The notes under the pieces are model-generated. The model did not search any database, was not told where the DNA came from, and saw nothing but the letters and a program-made list of their open reading frames with translations. A DNA stretch of 41,125 nucleotides, taken from contig CANQNP010000009.1 in NCBI GenBank assembly GCA_947625235.1, positions 1 through 41,125 on the forward strand, read 5' to 3'. The stretch comes from an uncultured Atopobiaceae bacterium (GTDB taxonomy: Bacteria; Actinomycetota; Coriobacteriia; Coriobacteriales; Atopobiaceae). Both the position numbers and the translations under genes were made by a program. Positions 25,727 through 37,217 of the stretch are shown one piece after another. Each line of letters begins with the position of its first letter. Position 1 is the first letter of the stretch.

Positions 25727-26752
25727 CTACTGCTGGAACGGCAGCTTGGAGCCACTCTGCATGGCGAGCGCGTCGTCGGAGACGAGCGGGAGGCCGGCCT
25801 CCTCGAGCTTCTGTTGGTAGACCTTCGAGCCCTCCACGCGCGCCTGGATGTAGGCGTAGTGGCGGTCGACGTTGGTCTGGAACTCCTTGATGAGGTGCTC
25901 GTTGCCGGGCTTGAAGAGGTGGCGGAAGCGGCCCTGCGGCTGCAGGAAGTCCTCGATGGGGAGCTTCCGGCGGTTCTCGGTGAGCTTCCACACGTCGTTT
26001 TCCACCTCGTAGAGCGGCCAGTAGTTCGTGGCGACGCCGAGCTTGGCGATCTCCACGGCCTGGTCGAAGGGCACGCGCCAGCCGCGCGGGCAGGGGGCGA
26101 GCACGTTCAGGAACGTGGGGCCGTCGATGTCCATGGCCTTGGTGGCCTTGGTCACGAGGTCGTTCCAGTTCGAGATGGAGGCCTGCGCCGCGTAGGGGAT
26201 GTGGTGCGCGGCGACGATGGACGTGAGGTCCTTCTCGAAGTGGCGCTTGCCGGGCACGGCGTTGCCCACCTCGGAGGTGGTGGTCCAAGCGGAATACGGG
26301 GTGGCGCCGGAGCGCTGGATGCCCGTGTTCATGTACGCGCCGTTGTCGTAGCACACGTAGAGGAAGTCGTGGCCGCGCTCGAGGGCGCCGGAGAGGGCCT
26401 GGAGGCCGATGTCATACGTGCCGCCGTCGCCGCCGAAGGCCACGAACTTGATCTTCTTGTCCGCGGGGATCTTGCCCGCGCGCTTGAGGCCGCGGAACGC
26501 CGCCTCGACGCCGCTCATCGTGGCCGCGGCGCTCTCGAACGTGCTGTGGATGAAGCCGCCCTCCCAGCTGGTGAAGGGGAAGGTGGTCGTGGAGACCTCG
26601 AGGCAGCCCGTGGCGGCGCCGCACACGACGGGCGTCTTGCCCGCGCCCATGAGCACCTGGCGGACGGCGATGGTGGCGCCGCAGCCACCGCACATGGAGT
26701 GGCCCGGGGAAAGCCTCTGAGGGAGCTCGGAGAGTTGCTTGATGTTAGCCAT
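25727..26752 (-). CDS. porB: Pyruvate:ferredoxin oxidoreductase, beta subunit (TPP-binding)
   Basis: 341 aa, complete. Four-cluster ligands are visible at the start: HSMCGGCGATI (C21, C24) and GAATGCLE (C50), with a further C in LAPCPRGW. The thiamine diphosphate motif runs GGDGGTYDIGLQAL to DNGAYMNTG. The enzyme oxidises pyruvate to acetyl-CoA and CO2, passing electrons to ferredoxin, and works in anaerobes. Last gene of porC-porD-porA-porB. A 2-oxoisovalerate enzyme of the same architecture cannot be excluded by sequence alone. Confidence 0.93.
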   Translation of the reverse strand: MANIKQLSELPQRLSPGHSMCGGCGATIAVRQVLMGAGKTPVVCGAATGCLEVSTTTFPFTSWEGGFIHSTFESAAATMSGVEAAFRGLKRAGKIPADKKIKFVAFGGDGGTYDIGLQALSGALERGHDFLYVCYDNGAYMNTGIQRSGATPYSAWTTTSEVGNAVPGKRHFEKDLTSIVAAHHIPYAAQASISNWNDLVTKATKAMDIDGPTFLNVLAPCPRGWRVPFDQAVEIAKLGVATNYWPLYEVENDVWKLTENRRKLPIEDFLQPQGRFRHLFKPGNEHLIKEFQTNVDRHYAYIQARVEGSKVYQQKLEEAGLPLVSDDALAMQSGSKLPFQQ

Positions 26753-26764
26753 GTTCCTTCGCTC

Positions 26765-27958
26765 CTATCGATTGCCCTTGTAGGTGACGGCAGGCACGGT
26801 GCCGGCAGCCTTGTCGGCCTCGAGCGTCTTGAGATCGCTGAAGATGTCGTTGATGAGCTCGAGGGTGACGTCGGCGCCACCGAGGCCGTACATGTAGTCG
26901 CGCACCGGCGCGGTGTTGCCGGCGGCGTGCAGGCAGGCGCTGACCTCCTGCCAGAGCGGGCCGCCCTCGCCACCCACGGTCTCGGCGCGATCCATCACGG
27001 CGATGGCCTTGGCGTTCTTCAGCGCCGCGGCAAGCTCCTCGGCCGGGAACGGGCGGAAGACGCGAAGCGACACGACGCCGACCTTCTCGCCAACCTCGCG
27101 GAGCGTCTTGGCGACGGCGCGGCAGTTGCCGGTGGAGGAGCCCATGACCACGATCACGCGCTCGGCGTCCTCGGTGCCGAAGGTCTTCACGACGTCGAAC
27201 GGACGGCCGGAGATGGCCTCCCACTCCTCGCCGACGGCCTTGATGACGGGCATGGCCTTCTCCATGGCCTTGCGCTGGGCGAGCTTGGTCTCCATGTAGA
27301 AGTTGCCGAGGTTGGCGAACATGCCGTAGGAGTTCGGGTTGTCGGTGTCGAGCAGGCTGTGCTCGGGCTTGTACTCGCCCACGAACGCGGCGACGGTCTC
27401 GTCGTCCATGAGCTCGCAGCGCTCGAGGGCGTGCGAGGTGATGAAGCCGTCGAGGGTGGTGGCCACGGGGAGCATCACGTCGGGGTGCTCGGCCACGCGG
27501 AAGGCCATGAGCGTGTCGTCGTAGGCCTCCTGGGCGTTCTCGGCGAAGTACATGATCCATCCGCTGTCGCGGGCGCCGAGGATGTCGGAGTGGTCGCCGT
27601 GGATGTTGATGGGCGCGGAGAGCGCGCGGTTGGCGTTCGCCATCACGATGGGAAGGCGCATGCCGGCCGCCACGTAGAGCTGCTCCCACATGTAGGCGAG
27701 GCCCTGGGAGGCGGTGGCCGTCACGGTGCGGGCGCCGGCCGCGGAGGCGCCGATCGCGGCGGCCATGGCGGAGTGCTCGGACTCGACGGGCACGAACTCG
27801 GTGTGCACGCGGCCCTCGGCGACGAACTTGTCGAACTCCTCGACGATGATCGTCTGCGGGGTGATGGGGTACACGGGGAGGACGTCGGGGTTGGCCTGGC
27901 GGAAGGCCTCGGCGACCATCTGGTCGCCGGAACCGGCAAGGACGGTGACCTCAGCCAT
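26765..27958 (-). CDS. porA: Pyruvate:ferredoxin oxidoreductase, alpha subunit
   Basis: 397 aa. ATG 27958 shares bases with the porD stop (TAATG). The pyrimidine-binding domain shows VYPITPQTIIVEEFDKFVAE, FVPVESEHSAMAAAIGASAA and RTVTATASQGLAYMWEQLY; the C-terminal transketolase-like domain includes VIVVMGSSTGNC and RVFRPFPAEELAAALKNAKA. It builds the thiamine active site together with PorB. The tight spacing of the four por genes shows one operon. Confidence 0.94.
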   Translation of the reverse strand: MAEVTVLAGSGDQMVAEAFRQANPDVLPVYPITPQTIIVEEFDKFVAEGRVHTEFVPVESEHSAMAAAIGASAAGARTVTATASQGLAYMWEQLYVAAGMRLPIVMANANRALSAPINIHGDHSDILGARDSGWIMYFAENAQEAYDDTLMAFRVAEHPDVMLPVATTLDGFITSHALERCELMDDETVAAFVGEYKPEHSLLDTDNPNSYGMFANLGNFYMETKLAQRKAMEKAMPVIKAVGEEWEAISGRPFDVVKTFGTEDAERVIVVMGSSTGNCRAVAKTLREVGEKVGVVSLRVFRPFPAEELAAALKNAKAIAVMDRAETVGGEGGPLWQEVSACLHAAGNTAPVRDYMYGLGGADVTLELINDIFSDLKTLEADKAAGTVPAVTYKGNR

Positions 27959-28290
27959 TACTGGACCTCCTTCTCGTCAAGCTCGCGGGCGTCGTTCTCG
28001 CTGATCATCGAGAGGGCGCCGAAGGGGCAGGCCACCACGCACACGCCGCAGCCCTTGCAGTGCTCGTAGTCGATTCCGCACATCTTCTGCTCAGCGACCT
28101 TGATGGACGAATCGGGGCAGTGCATCCAGCAGATGAGGCACTGCTTGCACTTCTCGGTGTCCCAGATGGGGCGCTGGACGCGCCAGTCGCCGGTCTTGTG
28201 GCCCGTGGCGGTGCCACCGTCGAGCGTCATGGCGCCCAAGGGGATCTGATCCCACGTCCACTTCTCGTTGCCAGAGTAATCCCAGCTCAT
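27958..28290 (-). CDS. porD: Pyruvate:ferredoxin oxidoreductase, delta subunit (2x 4Fe-4S)
   Basis: 110 aa from ATG 28290, overlapping the porC stop as ATGA; GAGGAGG is well placed inside porC. Two CxxCxxCxxxC clusters: CKQCLICWMHCP and CKGCGVCVVACP. It relays electrons between the PorA/PorB site and ferredoxin. Length and cysteine spacing are those of the family. Confidence 0.95.
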   Translation of the reverse strand: MSWDYSGNEKWTWDQIPLGAMTLDGGTATGHKTGDWRVQRPIWDTEKCKQCLICWMHCPDSSIKVAEQKMCGIDYEHCKGCGVCVVACPFGALSMISENDARELDEKEVQ

Positions 28291-28859
28291 GCGCGCACCT
28301 CCTCGTAGGCACGGTCCACCGAGGCGAGGTTGCCGGCGATGACCTTCTCGGAGAACTTGCCGGTGAAGCTCTTCTCGACGTACTTCTTGAGCGACTCCAC
28401 GTTGATGACGCCCGTCACCTTGGCGAGCGCGCCGGCGATGGGGGTGTTCGGGATGTCGCGGCCGATGGTGTTGATCGCGATGTCGGAGGCGTCGACCGTG
28501 GCGATCTTCACCGTGGCGGGGGCGCCGGTGATGGCGCGCACCTCCTCGGCGTCCATGCGGGTGTTCACGATGAGGTGGCCGTTTTCCTTGATGCCCTCGC
28601 ACACGTTCACGACCTCGAGCAACGTGTCATCGAGCACGACGACGATGTCGGGGTGCAGGATGTTGTTGTGGATCTCGATCGGGTCGGGCGAGATGCGCGT
28701 GTAGGCCTTGAGCGGGGCACCTTGGCGCTCTGCGCCGTACTCGGGCATGGCCTGCATGTACTGCCCGTCGTCCATCGCCGTCTCAGCCACGAGCCGAGAC
28801 GCCGTGACGGCACCCTGGCCCGCGCGGGCGTGCCAGCGAATTTCCGTCAGCTGAGCCAT
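28287..28859 (-). CDS. porC: Pyruvate:ferredoxin oxidoreductase, gamma subunit
   Basis: 190 aa from ATG 28859 behind AGGAGAGGAGAGTCA. It shows the PorC signature EIRWHARAGQGAVTASRLVA, with MPEYGAERQGAPLKAYTRIS and GALAKVTGVINVESL. PorC binds coenzyme A. First gene of the por operon; the promoter region lies in 28860-29007. Confidence 0.95.
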   Translation of the reverse strand: MAQLTEIRWHARAGQGAVTASRLVAETAMDDGQYMQAMPEYGAERQGAPLKAYTRISPDPIEIHNNILHPDIVVVLDDTLLEVVNVCEGIKENGHLIVNTRMDAEEVRAITGAPATVKIATVDASDIAINTIGRDIPNTPIAGALAKVTGVINVESLKKYVEKSFTGKFSEKVIAGNLASVDRAYEEVRA

Positions 28860-28936
28860 TGACTCTCCTCTCCTGATGCCCAGCTTCCCGGCCAAGGGAA
28901 ACCGGGCCATTCGGTGGAACCTTATCCATCGAGCCT

Positions 28937-28942
28937 ATTGTA
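28937..28942 (-). promoter_or_regulatory. Candidate -10 (TACAAT) of the porCDAB operon
   Basis: TACAAT on the minus strand, 78 bases before porC. The -35 position falls in the perfect palindrome AAGCTCGAGCTT (28961-28972), which could be an operator. Confidence 0.45.
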
Positions 28943-28960
28943 CGAGCCGAGAGACGCGAG

Positions 28961-28972
28961 AAGCTCGAGCTT
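28961..28972. promoter_or_regulatory. 12-base palindrome at the por promoter
   Basis: AAGCTCGAGCTT is a perfect dyad overlapping the expected -35 region of porCDAB. Candidate operator only; a chance palindrome of this length is possible. Confidence 0.25.
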
Positions 28973-29007
28973 TTGCTCCTCCACGGCGCGTTCCAAACCC
29001 TTCTCGC

Positions 29008-29769
29008 TCAGGGCCTTCGATGCGAGCCCTGGCGCTCGAGGAGCTTCGCGTAGGCGTCCTCGAAGCGCGTGGAGAGCGGCCCGCGCGCATTCGACGCGAC
29101 GACGATCCCGTGCTCGTCCGAGACGAGGAACGCCTCGTCGAAGGGCACCTGCGAGGCATGCGCGACGATCTCCTCCGCGAGGCGGTTCTCGCGCGAGACC
29201 ACGATGCCGAGCGTGGCGGCGAGGTCGCCCACGAGCGTGGAGGATCCCGAGGCCACGACGCCCTCGTCAAGCCCGGCCACGAGTGCGCCGTCGCGCACGA
29301 CCCAGAGCGCCTCCGGCGCCACGCCCATGGCGCGCGCCTCCGCCATGGCTCCCGCCGCGCGGCGCGCGAGCGCGGAGAGCGCCCGCCCGCGAAGCGGCTC
29401 ATAGGGCCCCACGGTGAGCGCGGCCTTGCCGGCCTCGTCCACCACGAGCATGAGGACGCCGTCGGGCTCCCTCGCCGAGGCGGCCTCGAGGCCCCACTCC
29501 ACCTGCTGCTTCACCCACGCGGCGAGCTCCGTCGCCACGCGCGCGCCCCGCACGCGCCTCGCGCGCAGCGCGCGGATGTGGCGGTTCACGAGCGGGAGCT
29601 TCGAGCGCGAGATGCGCCAGCGGCACACGAGCGCGGGGTTGCCGAGCGTGAAGCCCTCCTGGTCCACGAGGAGCGAGCCGGACGCATCGGGCGCGGGGGA
29701 AGCGCCCGCAAACGCGGCGCCCACGCCCAAGAGCTCCTCGCGCTCGCGCTTCTTCGAGGAAGAGGCCAT
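29008..29769 (-). CDS. Class-IV aminotransferase-like (PabC-like) protein, probably lacking the PLP lysine
   Basis: 253 aa, directly after purH (12 bases) on the same strand. The N-terminal ~35 residues are low complexity. The order of segments follows PabC/D-amino acid transaminase: SKLPLVNRHIRALRAR, then WVKQQVEWGLEAA, GPYEPLRGRAL, ALWVVRDGALVAGLDEGVV and DEAFLVSDEHGIVVASN near the end. Where family members have the pyridoxal-binding lysine, about 30 residues before ALWVVRDG, I see SALARRAAGAMAEA with no lysine. The fit is by eye and weak. Role unknown; a regulatory or non-catalytic protein is possible. Confidence 0.5.
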   Translation of the reverse strand: MASSSKKREREELLGVGAAFAGASPAPDASGSLLVDQEGFTLGNPALVCRWRISRSKLPLVNRHIRALRARRVRGARVATELAAWVKQQVEWGLEAASAREPDGVLMLVVDEAGKAALTVGPYEPLRGRALSALARRAAGAMAEARAMGVAPEALWVVRDGALVAGLDEGVVASGSSTLVGDLAATLGIVVSRENRLAEEIVAHASQVPFDEAFLVSDEHGIVVASNARGPLSTRFEDAYAKLLERQGSHRRP

Positions 29770-29781
29770 CGTCTCGAGGCG

Positions 29782-31389
29782 CTAGTGGCGGAAATGGCGC
29801 ACGCCGGTGAAGACCATGGCGATGCCGTGCTCGTCGCAGGCGGCCACGCTCTCGTCATCGCGCACCGAGCCACCGGGCTGGATGATGCAGGTGACGCCGT
29901 GCTCGGCGAGCACGTCCACGTTGTCCGAGAAGGGGAAGAACGCGTCCGACGCGGCCACGTAGCCGCCCTTCTCGAGCCCGAGGCGCTCGCAGGCCTCGTC
30001 CGCGCGCTCGCACGCGAGGAGGGCCGAATCCACGCGGTTCGGCTGGCCGGGGCCCATGCCGATGCCCGCGTGGTCCTTGGAGACGAGGATCGCGTTCGAC
30101 TTCACGCCCTTGCAGACCTTCCACGCGAAGATCATCTCGTCGAGCTCGTCGGGGGTGGGCTTGCGCTTCGTGGGCACGGTGAAGGTCTCGGGGTCCTCGT
30201 CCACGGAATCGGCGTTTTGGATGAGGACGCCGCCGTCCACGGTCCGAAGCTCCATCTTCGCCGGCGTGCCCGTGCCGCCGGTGGCGAGCACGCGCAGGTT
30301 CTGGCGCTTGGCGAGGCGCCCCAAGGCCTCCTCGCTGAAGCTCGGGGCGATGATGACCTCCACGAACTGCTTGTTCACGTCCGCGAAGTGCTCGACGAGC
30401 GCGAGCGGCACCTCGCCGTTCACGGCGATGATCCCGCCGAAGGCGCTCTTCGGATCGCACGCGAAGGCGCGGTCGTAGGCCTCGGTGACGTCGCCCGCCA
30501 CGGCCGAGCCGCAGGGGTTCTGGTGCTTCAAGATGATGCACGCGGGGTCCTCGAACTCGCGCACGAGGTTCCACGCGGCGTCCGCGTCGAGGTAGTTGTT
30601 GTAGGAGAGGGGCTTTCCCTGGAGCTGCCTCGCGCCCACGAGCGAGTGCGCGGAGGTGAAGAGGTCGCCCTCGGCGGTCGTAAAGCCGTAGATGCCAGCG
30701 GTTTGCTGCGGGTTCTCGCCATAGCGAAGCTCGTCGAGCTTCTTCAGGCTGAGTGTGAGGGCGTCCGGCGCGGGCGCGGATTCCGCCGCGGCTTGCCCGT
30801 CCAGCCACGCGCTGATGGCCGTGTCGTAGGCGGCCGTGGTGGCGAAGACCTTGCGCTGGAGCTCGAGGCGGAGCTCTTCGGTGGTGGCGCCGTCGTGCGC
30901 GCGCATGCAGGCGAGCACGCGCTCGTAGTCGGCCGGATCGCACACGACCGTCACGCTCTCGGCGTTCTTCGCGGCCGAGCGCAGCATGGAGGGGCCGCCG
31001 ATGTCGATGTGCTCGATGGCGTCCGCGAAGGTGACGGAGGGATCCGCCACGGTCTTCTCGAACTCATAGAGGTTCACGCACACGAGGTCGATCATCTCGA
31101 TGCCGTTGGCCTTCGCCTCGGCCATGTGGCCGGCGTCGTCGCGGCGCGCGAGGAGGCCGCCGTGCACCTTCGGGTGGAGCGTCTTCACGCGTCCGCCCAT
31201 CATCTCGGGAAAGCCCGTGTAGTCGTCGATGGCGACCACGTTCACGCCGGCGTCTTCCAGCGCCTTGGCGGTGCCGCCCGTGGAGATCACCTCCACGCCG
31301 AACTCGTCCTGCAGCGTCTTCGCGAACTCTTGGACGCCGCTCTTGTTCGTGACGGAAACGAGCGCCCGGCGGATGACGGGATTGGCCAT
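29782..31389 (-). CDS. purH: Bifunctional AICAR formyltransferase / IMP cyclohydrolase
   Basis: 535 aa from ATG 31389 (AAAGGAGCCTCC upstream). The N-terminal MGS/IMP cyclohydrolase domain is seen in [55 protein letters not shown] and [15 protein letters not shown]. The AICAR transformylase domain shows [48 protein letters not shown] and [13 protein letters not shown]. These are the last two steps of purine synthesis to IMP. No other pur gene is next to it. Confidence 0.98.
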   Translation of the reverse strand: MANPVIRRALVSVTNKSGVQEFAKTLQDEFGVEVISTGGTAKALEDAGVNVVAIDDYTGFPEMMGGRVKTLHPKVHGGLLARRDDAGHMAEAKANGIEMIDLVCVNLYEFEKTVADPSVTFADAIEHIDIGGPSMLRSAAKNAESVTVVCDPADYERVLACMRAHDGATTEELRLELQRKVFATTAAYDTAISAWLDGQAAAESAPAPDALTLSLKKLDELRYGENPQQTAGIYGFTTAEGDLFTSAHSLVGARQLQGKPLSYNNYLDADAAWNLVREFEDPACIILKHQNPCGSAVAGDVTEAYDRAFACDPKSAFGGIIAVNGEVPLALVEHFADVNKQFVEVIIAPSFSEEALGRLAKRQNLRVLATGGTGTPAKMELRTVDGGVLIQNADSVDEDPETFTVPTKRKPTPDELDEMIFAWKVCKGVKSNAILVSKDHAGIGMGPGQPNRVDSALLACERADEACERLGLEKGGYVAASDAFFPFSDNVDVLAEHGVTCIIQPGGSVRDDESVAACDEHGIAMVFTGVRHFRH

Positions 31390-31563
31390 GGAGGCTCCTT
31401 TGAGCGAGGGCTTGCGATGTGCCCCCACTCTAGCGCGCGAACCCCACGACAATTCGCCCGCTCGCCACTCTCCACCGAACCCCCGCGCCACGGGCCCGTC
31501 CCTCGGGCGCGATCCGCGTGGCCGCCGCCCGCGTGCTCGCCACGCCCACGGCCTTACGCCATA

Positions 31564-31606
31564 TGACGCCGCTTAGCCCCCTCGGCGATAGGGCCAAGCG
31601 GCGTCA
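31564..31606 (-). terminator. Hairpin after the carbamate kinase gene
   Basis: Arms TGACGCCGCTT (31564-31574) and AAGCGGCGTCA (31596-31606) pair perfectly, with a partial inner GCCC/GGGC helix. It lies 38 bases beyond the arcC stop. No U-run, so termination is inferred. The rest of the 255-base gap 31390-31644 shows no gene. Confidence 0.55.
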
Positions 31607-31644
31607 CGTGGCGAAGCCCAACGGGGCGAAGCCGCCCTGGCGCC

Positions 31645-32604
31645 CTACACGTGGATGTGCGTGCCGCTCTTGCCGCGCATGATCTCCGGCGCGCGCTCGA
31701 GGGCGCCGATGATGGCCACACGCCCGGGCTTCGATTCGGCGAAGCGCACCGCGGCCTCCACCTTCGGCTCCATGGAGCCCTTGCCGAATTGCCCCTCCGC
31801 GAGGTAGCGCTTGGCGTCCGCCACGGAGAGGTCGCTGAGGTCGATCTGGTCGGGCTTGCCGAAGTTGATGGACACGTGGTTCACCTGCGTGAGGAGGAAG
31901 AGCACGTCGGCGTCGCACTCCTCGGCGAGGATCTCGCCGCCGAGGTCCTTGTCGAGGACCGCGTCCACCCCGTGGAGAAAGCCGTGCTCGTCCTCCACGA
32001 CGGGGATGCCGCCGCCTCCGCACGCGAGCACGATGTAGCCGCTATCCAGCAGGTTCATGATGGAGGGCGTCTCGATGATGCGAAGCGGCATGGGGCTCGC
32101 CACCGCGCGCCGATAGCCGCGCCCCGAATCCTCCATGAAGATGAGCGAGGGATCGAGCAGGCGCGCCATGTCGGCCTGGTCCTTCGTGTAGAACTCGCCG
32201 ATCGGCTTCACGGGGTTCTTGAAGGAGGGATCGTCCTTGTCAACCTCGATCTGCGTGATGACGGTGGCCACGTGCCACGGCTTGCCCTCGCGACGGATCT
32301 CGTTCTCGAGCCCCTGCTGCAGGTAGTAGCCGATGTAGCCCTGCGTGACGGCGCCGCAGTCCGGAAGCGGCAGGTCGGGGATCTCGGGGTCGGCCATGTG
32401 CGCGATGGAGAAGGCCTTCTGCATCCAGCCTACCTGCGGGCCGTTTCCGTGGGTGACGATGATCTCGTTGCCGAGGTCGATGAGGCGAAGGAGCGCCGGC
32501 GTCGTCTCGGCGATGCAATGCTGGAGCTCCTCGGGCGTGGAGCCGAGGGCGTTTCCGCCCAGGCACACGACCACGCGATTGGGGCGACCCACGGGTTTTG
32601 CCAT
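31645..32604 (-). CDS. arcC: Carbamate kinase
   Basis: 319 aa from ATG 32604 (GAGGAGGCTTCA upstream). Motifs: VVVCLGGNALG, IIVTHGNGPQVGWMQKA, CGAVTQGYIGYYLQQGLENE, VLACGGGGIPVVED and KGSMEPKVEAAVRF. It makes ATP from carbamoyl phosphate in the arginine deiminase or agmatine/allantoin pathways. No arcA, arcB or arcD lies beside it, so here it is an orphan. Divergent from the GH5 gene; the 122-base gap holds opposing candidate -10 boxes (TAGAAC on minus at 32662-32667, TATCAT on plus at 32692-32697). Confidence 0.97.
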   Translation of the reverse strand: MAKPVGRPNRVVVCLGGNALGSTPEELQHCIAETTPALLRLIDLGNEIIVTHGNGPQVGWMQKAFSIAHMADPEIPDLPLPDCGAVTQGYIGYYLQQGLENEIRREGKPWHVATVITQIEVDKDDPSFKNPVKPIGEFYTKDQADMARLLDPSLIFMEDSGRGYRRAVASPMPLRIIETPSIMNLLDSGYIVLACGGGGIPVVEDEHGFLHGVDAVLDKDLGGEILAEECDADVLFLLTQVNHVSINFGKPDQIDLSDLSVADAKRYLAEGQFGKGSMEPKVEAAVRFAESKPGRVAIIGALERAPEIMRGKSGTHIHV

Positions 32605-32726
32605 TGAAGCCTCCTCGTTTGCGCATGCCGCAAAAGCCGAGGCAGCGCCCCGGCACACAAGTTCTACCCAAATGCCGAGCGTGGCTCCCGTATCATCGTC
32701 ACGTTTCGAGCGAAAGGAAGGAAACC

Positions 32727-34271
32727 ATGGCCCGAAAGACTCCCCATGCGTGGCCCCGCGGCGCGAAGCTCGCGACGCTCTGGATGATCGCGCTCGGCCT
32801 CATCTGCGCCCTCGGGCTCGCCGTGGCGGACGTGGCCGTGGCAGAGGAGGGCGATCCCGAGGCGCCCAAGGCGGGCGTGCCCGTCTACCGGCTCCTCAAC
32901 CCTTGGGACGGCCAGCACCTATTCACCGCCGACCCCGACGAGGTGGCGGACCTCCTCCCCTTGGGATGGAAGGACGAGGGCGTGGCCTTCCGGGCCTATC
33001 CCGCGGACGCGAAGCCCGCGGGCGAGAACGTGGTGGAGGTGCATCGGCTCTTCAACCACTGGAACGGCGACCACATCCTATCCGCGAATCAAAAGGAGAT
33101 CGACGAGCGCAAGGCAGAGGGGTGGACGGACGAGGAGATCGTGTGCTACGCCCTCTCGTCCGGCACCGACTACCCGGTCTATCGCCTCTACAACCAATAC
33201 ATGACCAGGAACAGCGGCTGCGGGAGCCACCTCTGGACGCTCGACAAGGAGGGGGAGTACGACCCGCTGGTCATCAAGGGCTGGACCGGCGAGGACATCC
33301 AGTTCTACGCCATCGGCCCCGCCGAGCCGCCCATCCCCACCACCCCGGTGGACATCCACGGCGCCCTCTCCGTGCGCGGCACGAACCTCGTCGATTCCCA
33401 TGGCGTGAACTTCCAGCTCCGCGGCATGTCCACGCACGGCATCGCGTGGTTCCCGCAATACGTGAACGAAGCGGGATTCCAGACGCTGCGCGACGACTGG
33501 GGCGCGAATTGCGTGCGCCTCGCGATGTACACCGCCGAATACAACGGCTACTGCACCGGCGGCGACCAGAACTGGCTGAAGGACCTCGTCCGCCAGGGCG
33601 TCGACGCGGCGACGGACCTCGGCATGTACGCGATCATCGACTGGCACGTGATGAATGAGGACAAGAGCCCCACCACCTACGAGCAGCAAGCTCGCGTGTT
33701 CTTTGACGAGATGAGTCGCCTCTACAAGGACCACGACAACGTGATCTACGAGATCTGCAACGAACCTTATAAGGACATTCCGTGGAGCACGGTCAAGGGC
33801 TACGCCGAGCGCATCATCCCCGTGATCCGCGCGAACGACCCCGACGCGATCGTGATCGTGGGCACGCCGAATTGGTCGCAGGATGTCGACCAAGCCGCAG
33901 CTAATCCCGTCAGCGGTGCGAGCGGCCAGAACACCCTCTATGCTTTCCACTTCTACGCAAACACGCATAAAGATGACTTTCGGACCAAGGTAACGCGAGC
34001 GCTCGATTCCGGCCTCCCGATTTTCATCAGCGAGTTCGGCACGTGCGACGCAAGTGGTAACGGTGGTTACAACCCCGAGGAATCGCAGAAGTGGATCGAC
34101 TTCGCCAATAGTCGAAACATAAGCTGGATGAACTGGAGTCTCTGCAACAAAGGCGAAACGGCTTCCGCCATCCAAAGCTGGTGCAACAAGACGAGCGACT
34201 GGCAGACCTGGGAGCTCACCGAGTCCGGCAACTGGGTGCGCAACCAGATGCGCGCCGCCGCCGGCCTCTAG
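32727..34271 (+). CDS. Secreted GH5 endoglucanase-like glycosidase with N-terminal DUF5648 repeats
   Basis: 514 aa from ATG 32727 (GAAAGGAAGGAAACC). Signal peptide: basic N-terminus, hydrophobic 15-36, likely cleavage after AVA (residue 39). Residues ~52-197 hold three related segments (VPVYRLLNPWDGQHLFTADP, VHRLFNHWNGDHILSAN, VYRLYNQYMTRN...SHLWTLD), as in DUF5648 surface domains. The catalytic domain starts near 210: RGMSTHGIAWFPQYVN, DWH (305-307), acid/base E346 in YEICNEPY and nucleophile E436 in PIFISEFGT, a pattern closest to GH5 subfamily 2 cellulases. It likely acts on beta-1,4-glucans outside the cell. Codon use becomes less G+C-biased after about base 33690. Confidence 0.88.
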   Translation: MARKTPHAWPRGAKLATLWMIALGLICALGLAVADVAVAEEGDPEAPKAGVPVYRLLNPWDGQHLFTADPDEVADLLPLGWKDEGVAFRAYPADAKPAGENVVEVHRLFNHWNGDHILSANQKEIDERKAEGWTDEEIVCYALSSGTDYPVYRLYNQYMTRNSGCGSHLWTLDKEGEYDPLVIKGWTGEDIQFYAIGPAEPPIPTTPVDIHGALSVRGTNLVDSHGVNFQLRGMSTHGIAWFPQYVNEAGFQTLRDDWGANCVRLAMYTAEYNGYCTGGDQNWLKDLVRQGVDAATDLGMYAIIDWHVMNEDKSPTTYEQQARVFFDEMSRLYKDHDNVIYEICNEPYKDIPWSTVKGYAERIIPVIRANDPDAIVIVGTPNWSQDVDQAAANPVSGASGQNTLYAFHFYANTHKDDFRTKVTRALDSGLPIFISEFGTCDASGNGGYNPEESQKWIDFANSRNISWMNWSLCNKGETASAIQSWCNKTSDWQTWELTESGNWVRNQMRAAAGL

Positions 34272-34282
34272 CCAAGCCCCAA

Positions 34283-34330
34283 GGGCCCCGTGCACGATCC
34301 TTCGCGCACGGGGCCCACGCTGTCCTTTTT
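34283..34330 (+). terminator. Intrinsic terminator of the GH5 gene
   Basis: Arms GGGCCCCGTGC (34283-34293) and GCACGGGGCCC (34306-34316) pair perfectly (11 bp) with a 12-base loop, followed by a T run at 34326-34330. Confidence 0.85.
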
Positions 34331-34385
34331 GTGGGTTCGCGCGCACCCCGCGGGGCCACGTGCGCGCGTTTGCTAAGGTGTGATG

Positions 34386-34412
34386 CGCCCGGCGGAGCGC
34401 CGGGCGTTCTTT
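34386..34412 (+). terminator. Hairpin with U-rich tail in the secA leader
   Basis: Arms CGCCCGGCG (34386-34394) and CGCCGGGCG (34398-34406), loop GAG, then TTCTTT. It sits 30 bases before the secA start and after the GH5 terminator. It could be a second terminator or an attenuator controlling secA. Confidence 0.55.
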
Positions 34413-34442
34413 CCACGGGATTCGCTCAGAGGGAAGGTGGGC

Positions 34443-37216
<2,774 letters not shown>

Positions 37217-37217
<1 letters not shown>

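Noticed and set aside
28876-31566. 896-codon open frame on the plus strand opposite purH and its neighbour
   Set aside because: Shadow frame; purH on the other strand has complete motifs.
34380-34442. Extended N-terminus of SecA (start at 34380)
   Set aside because: This stretch is mostly a terminator-like hairpin; the ATG at 34443 has a Shine-Dalgarno sequence and gives the normal SecA N-terminus.
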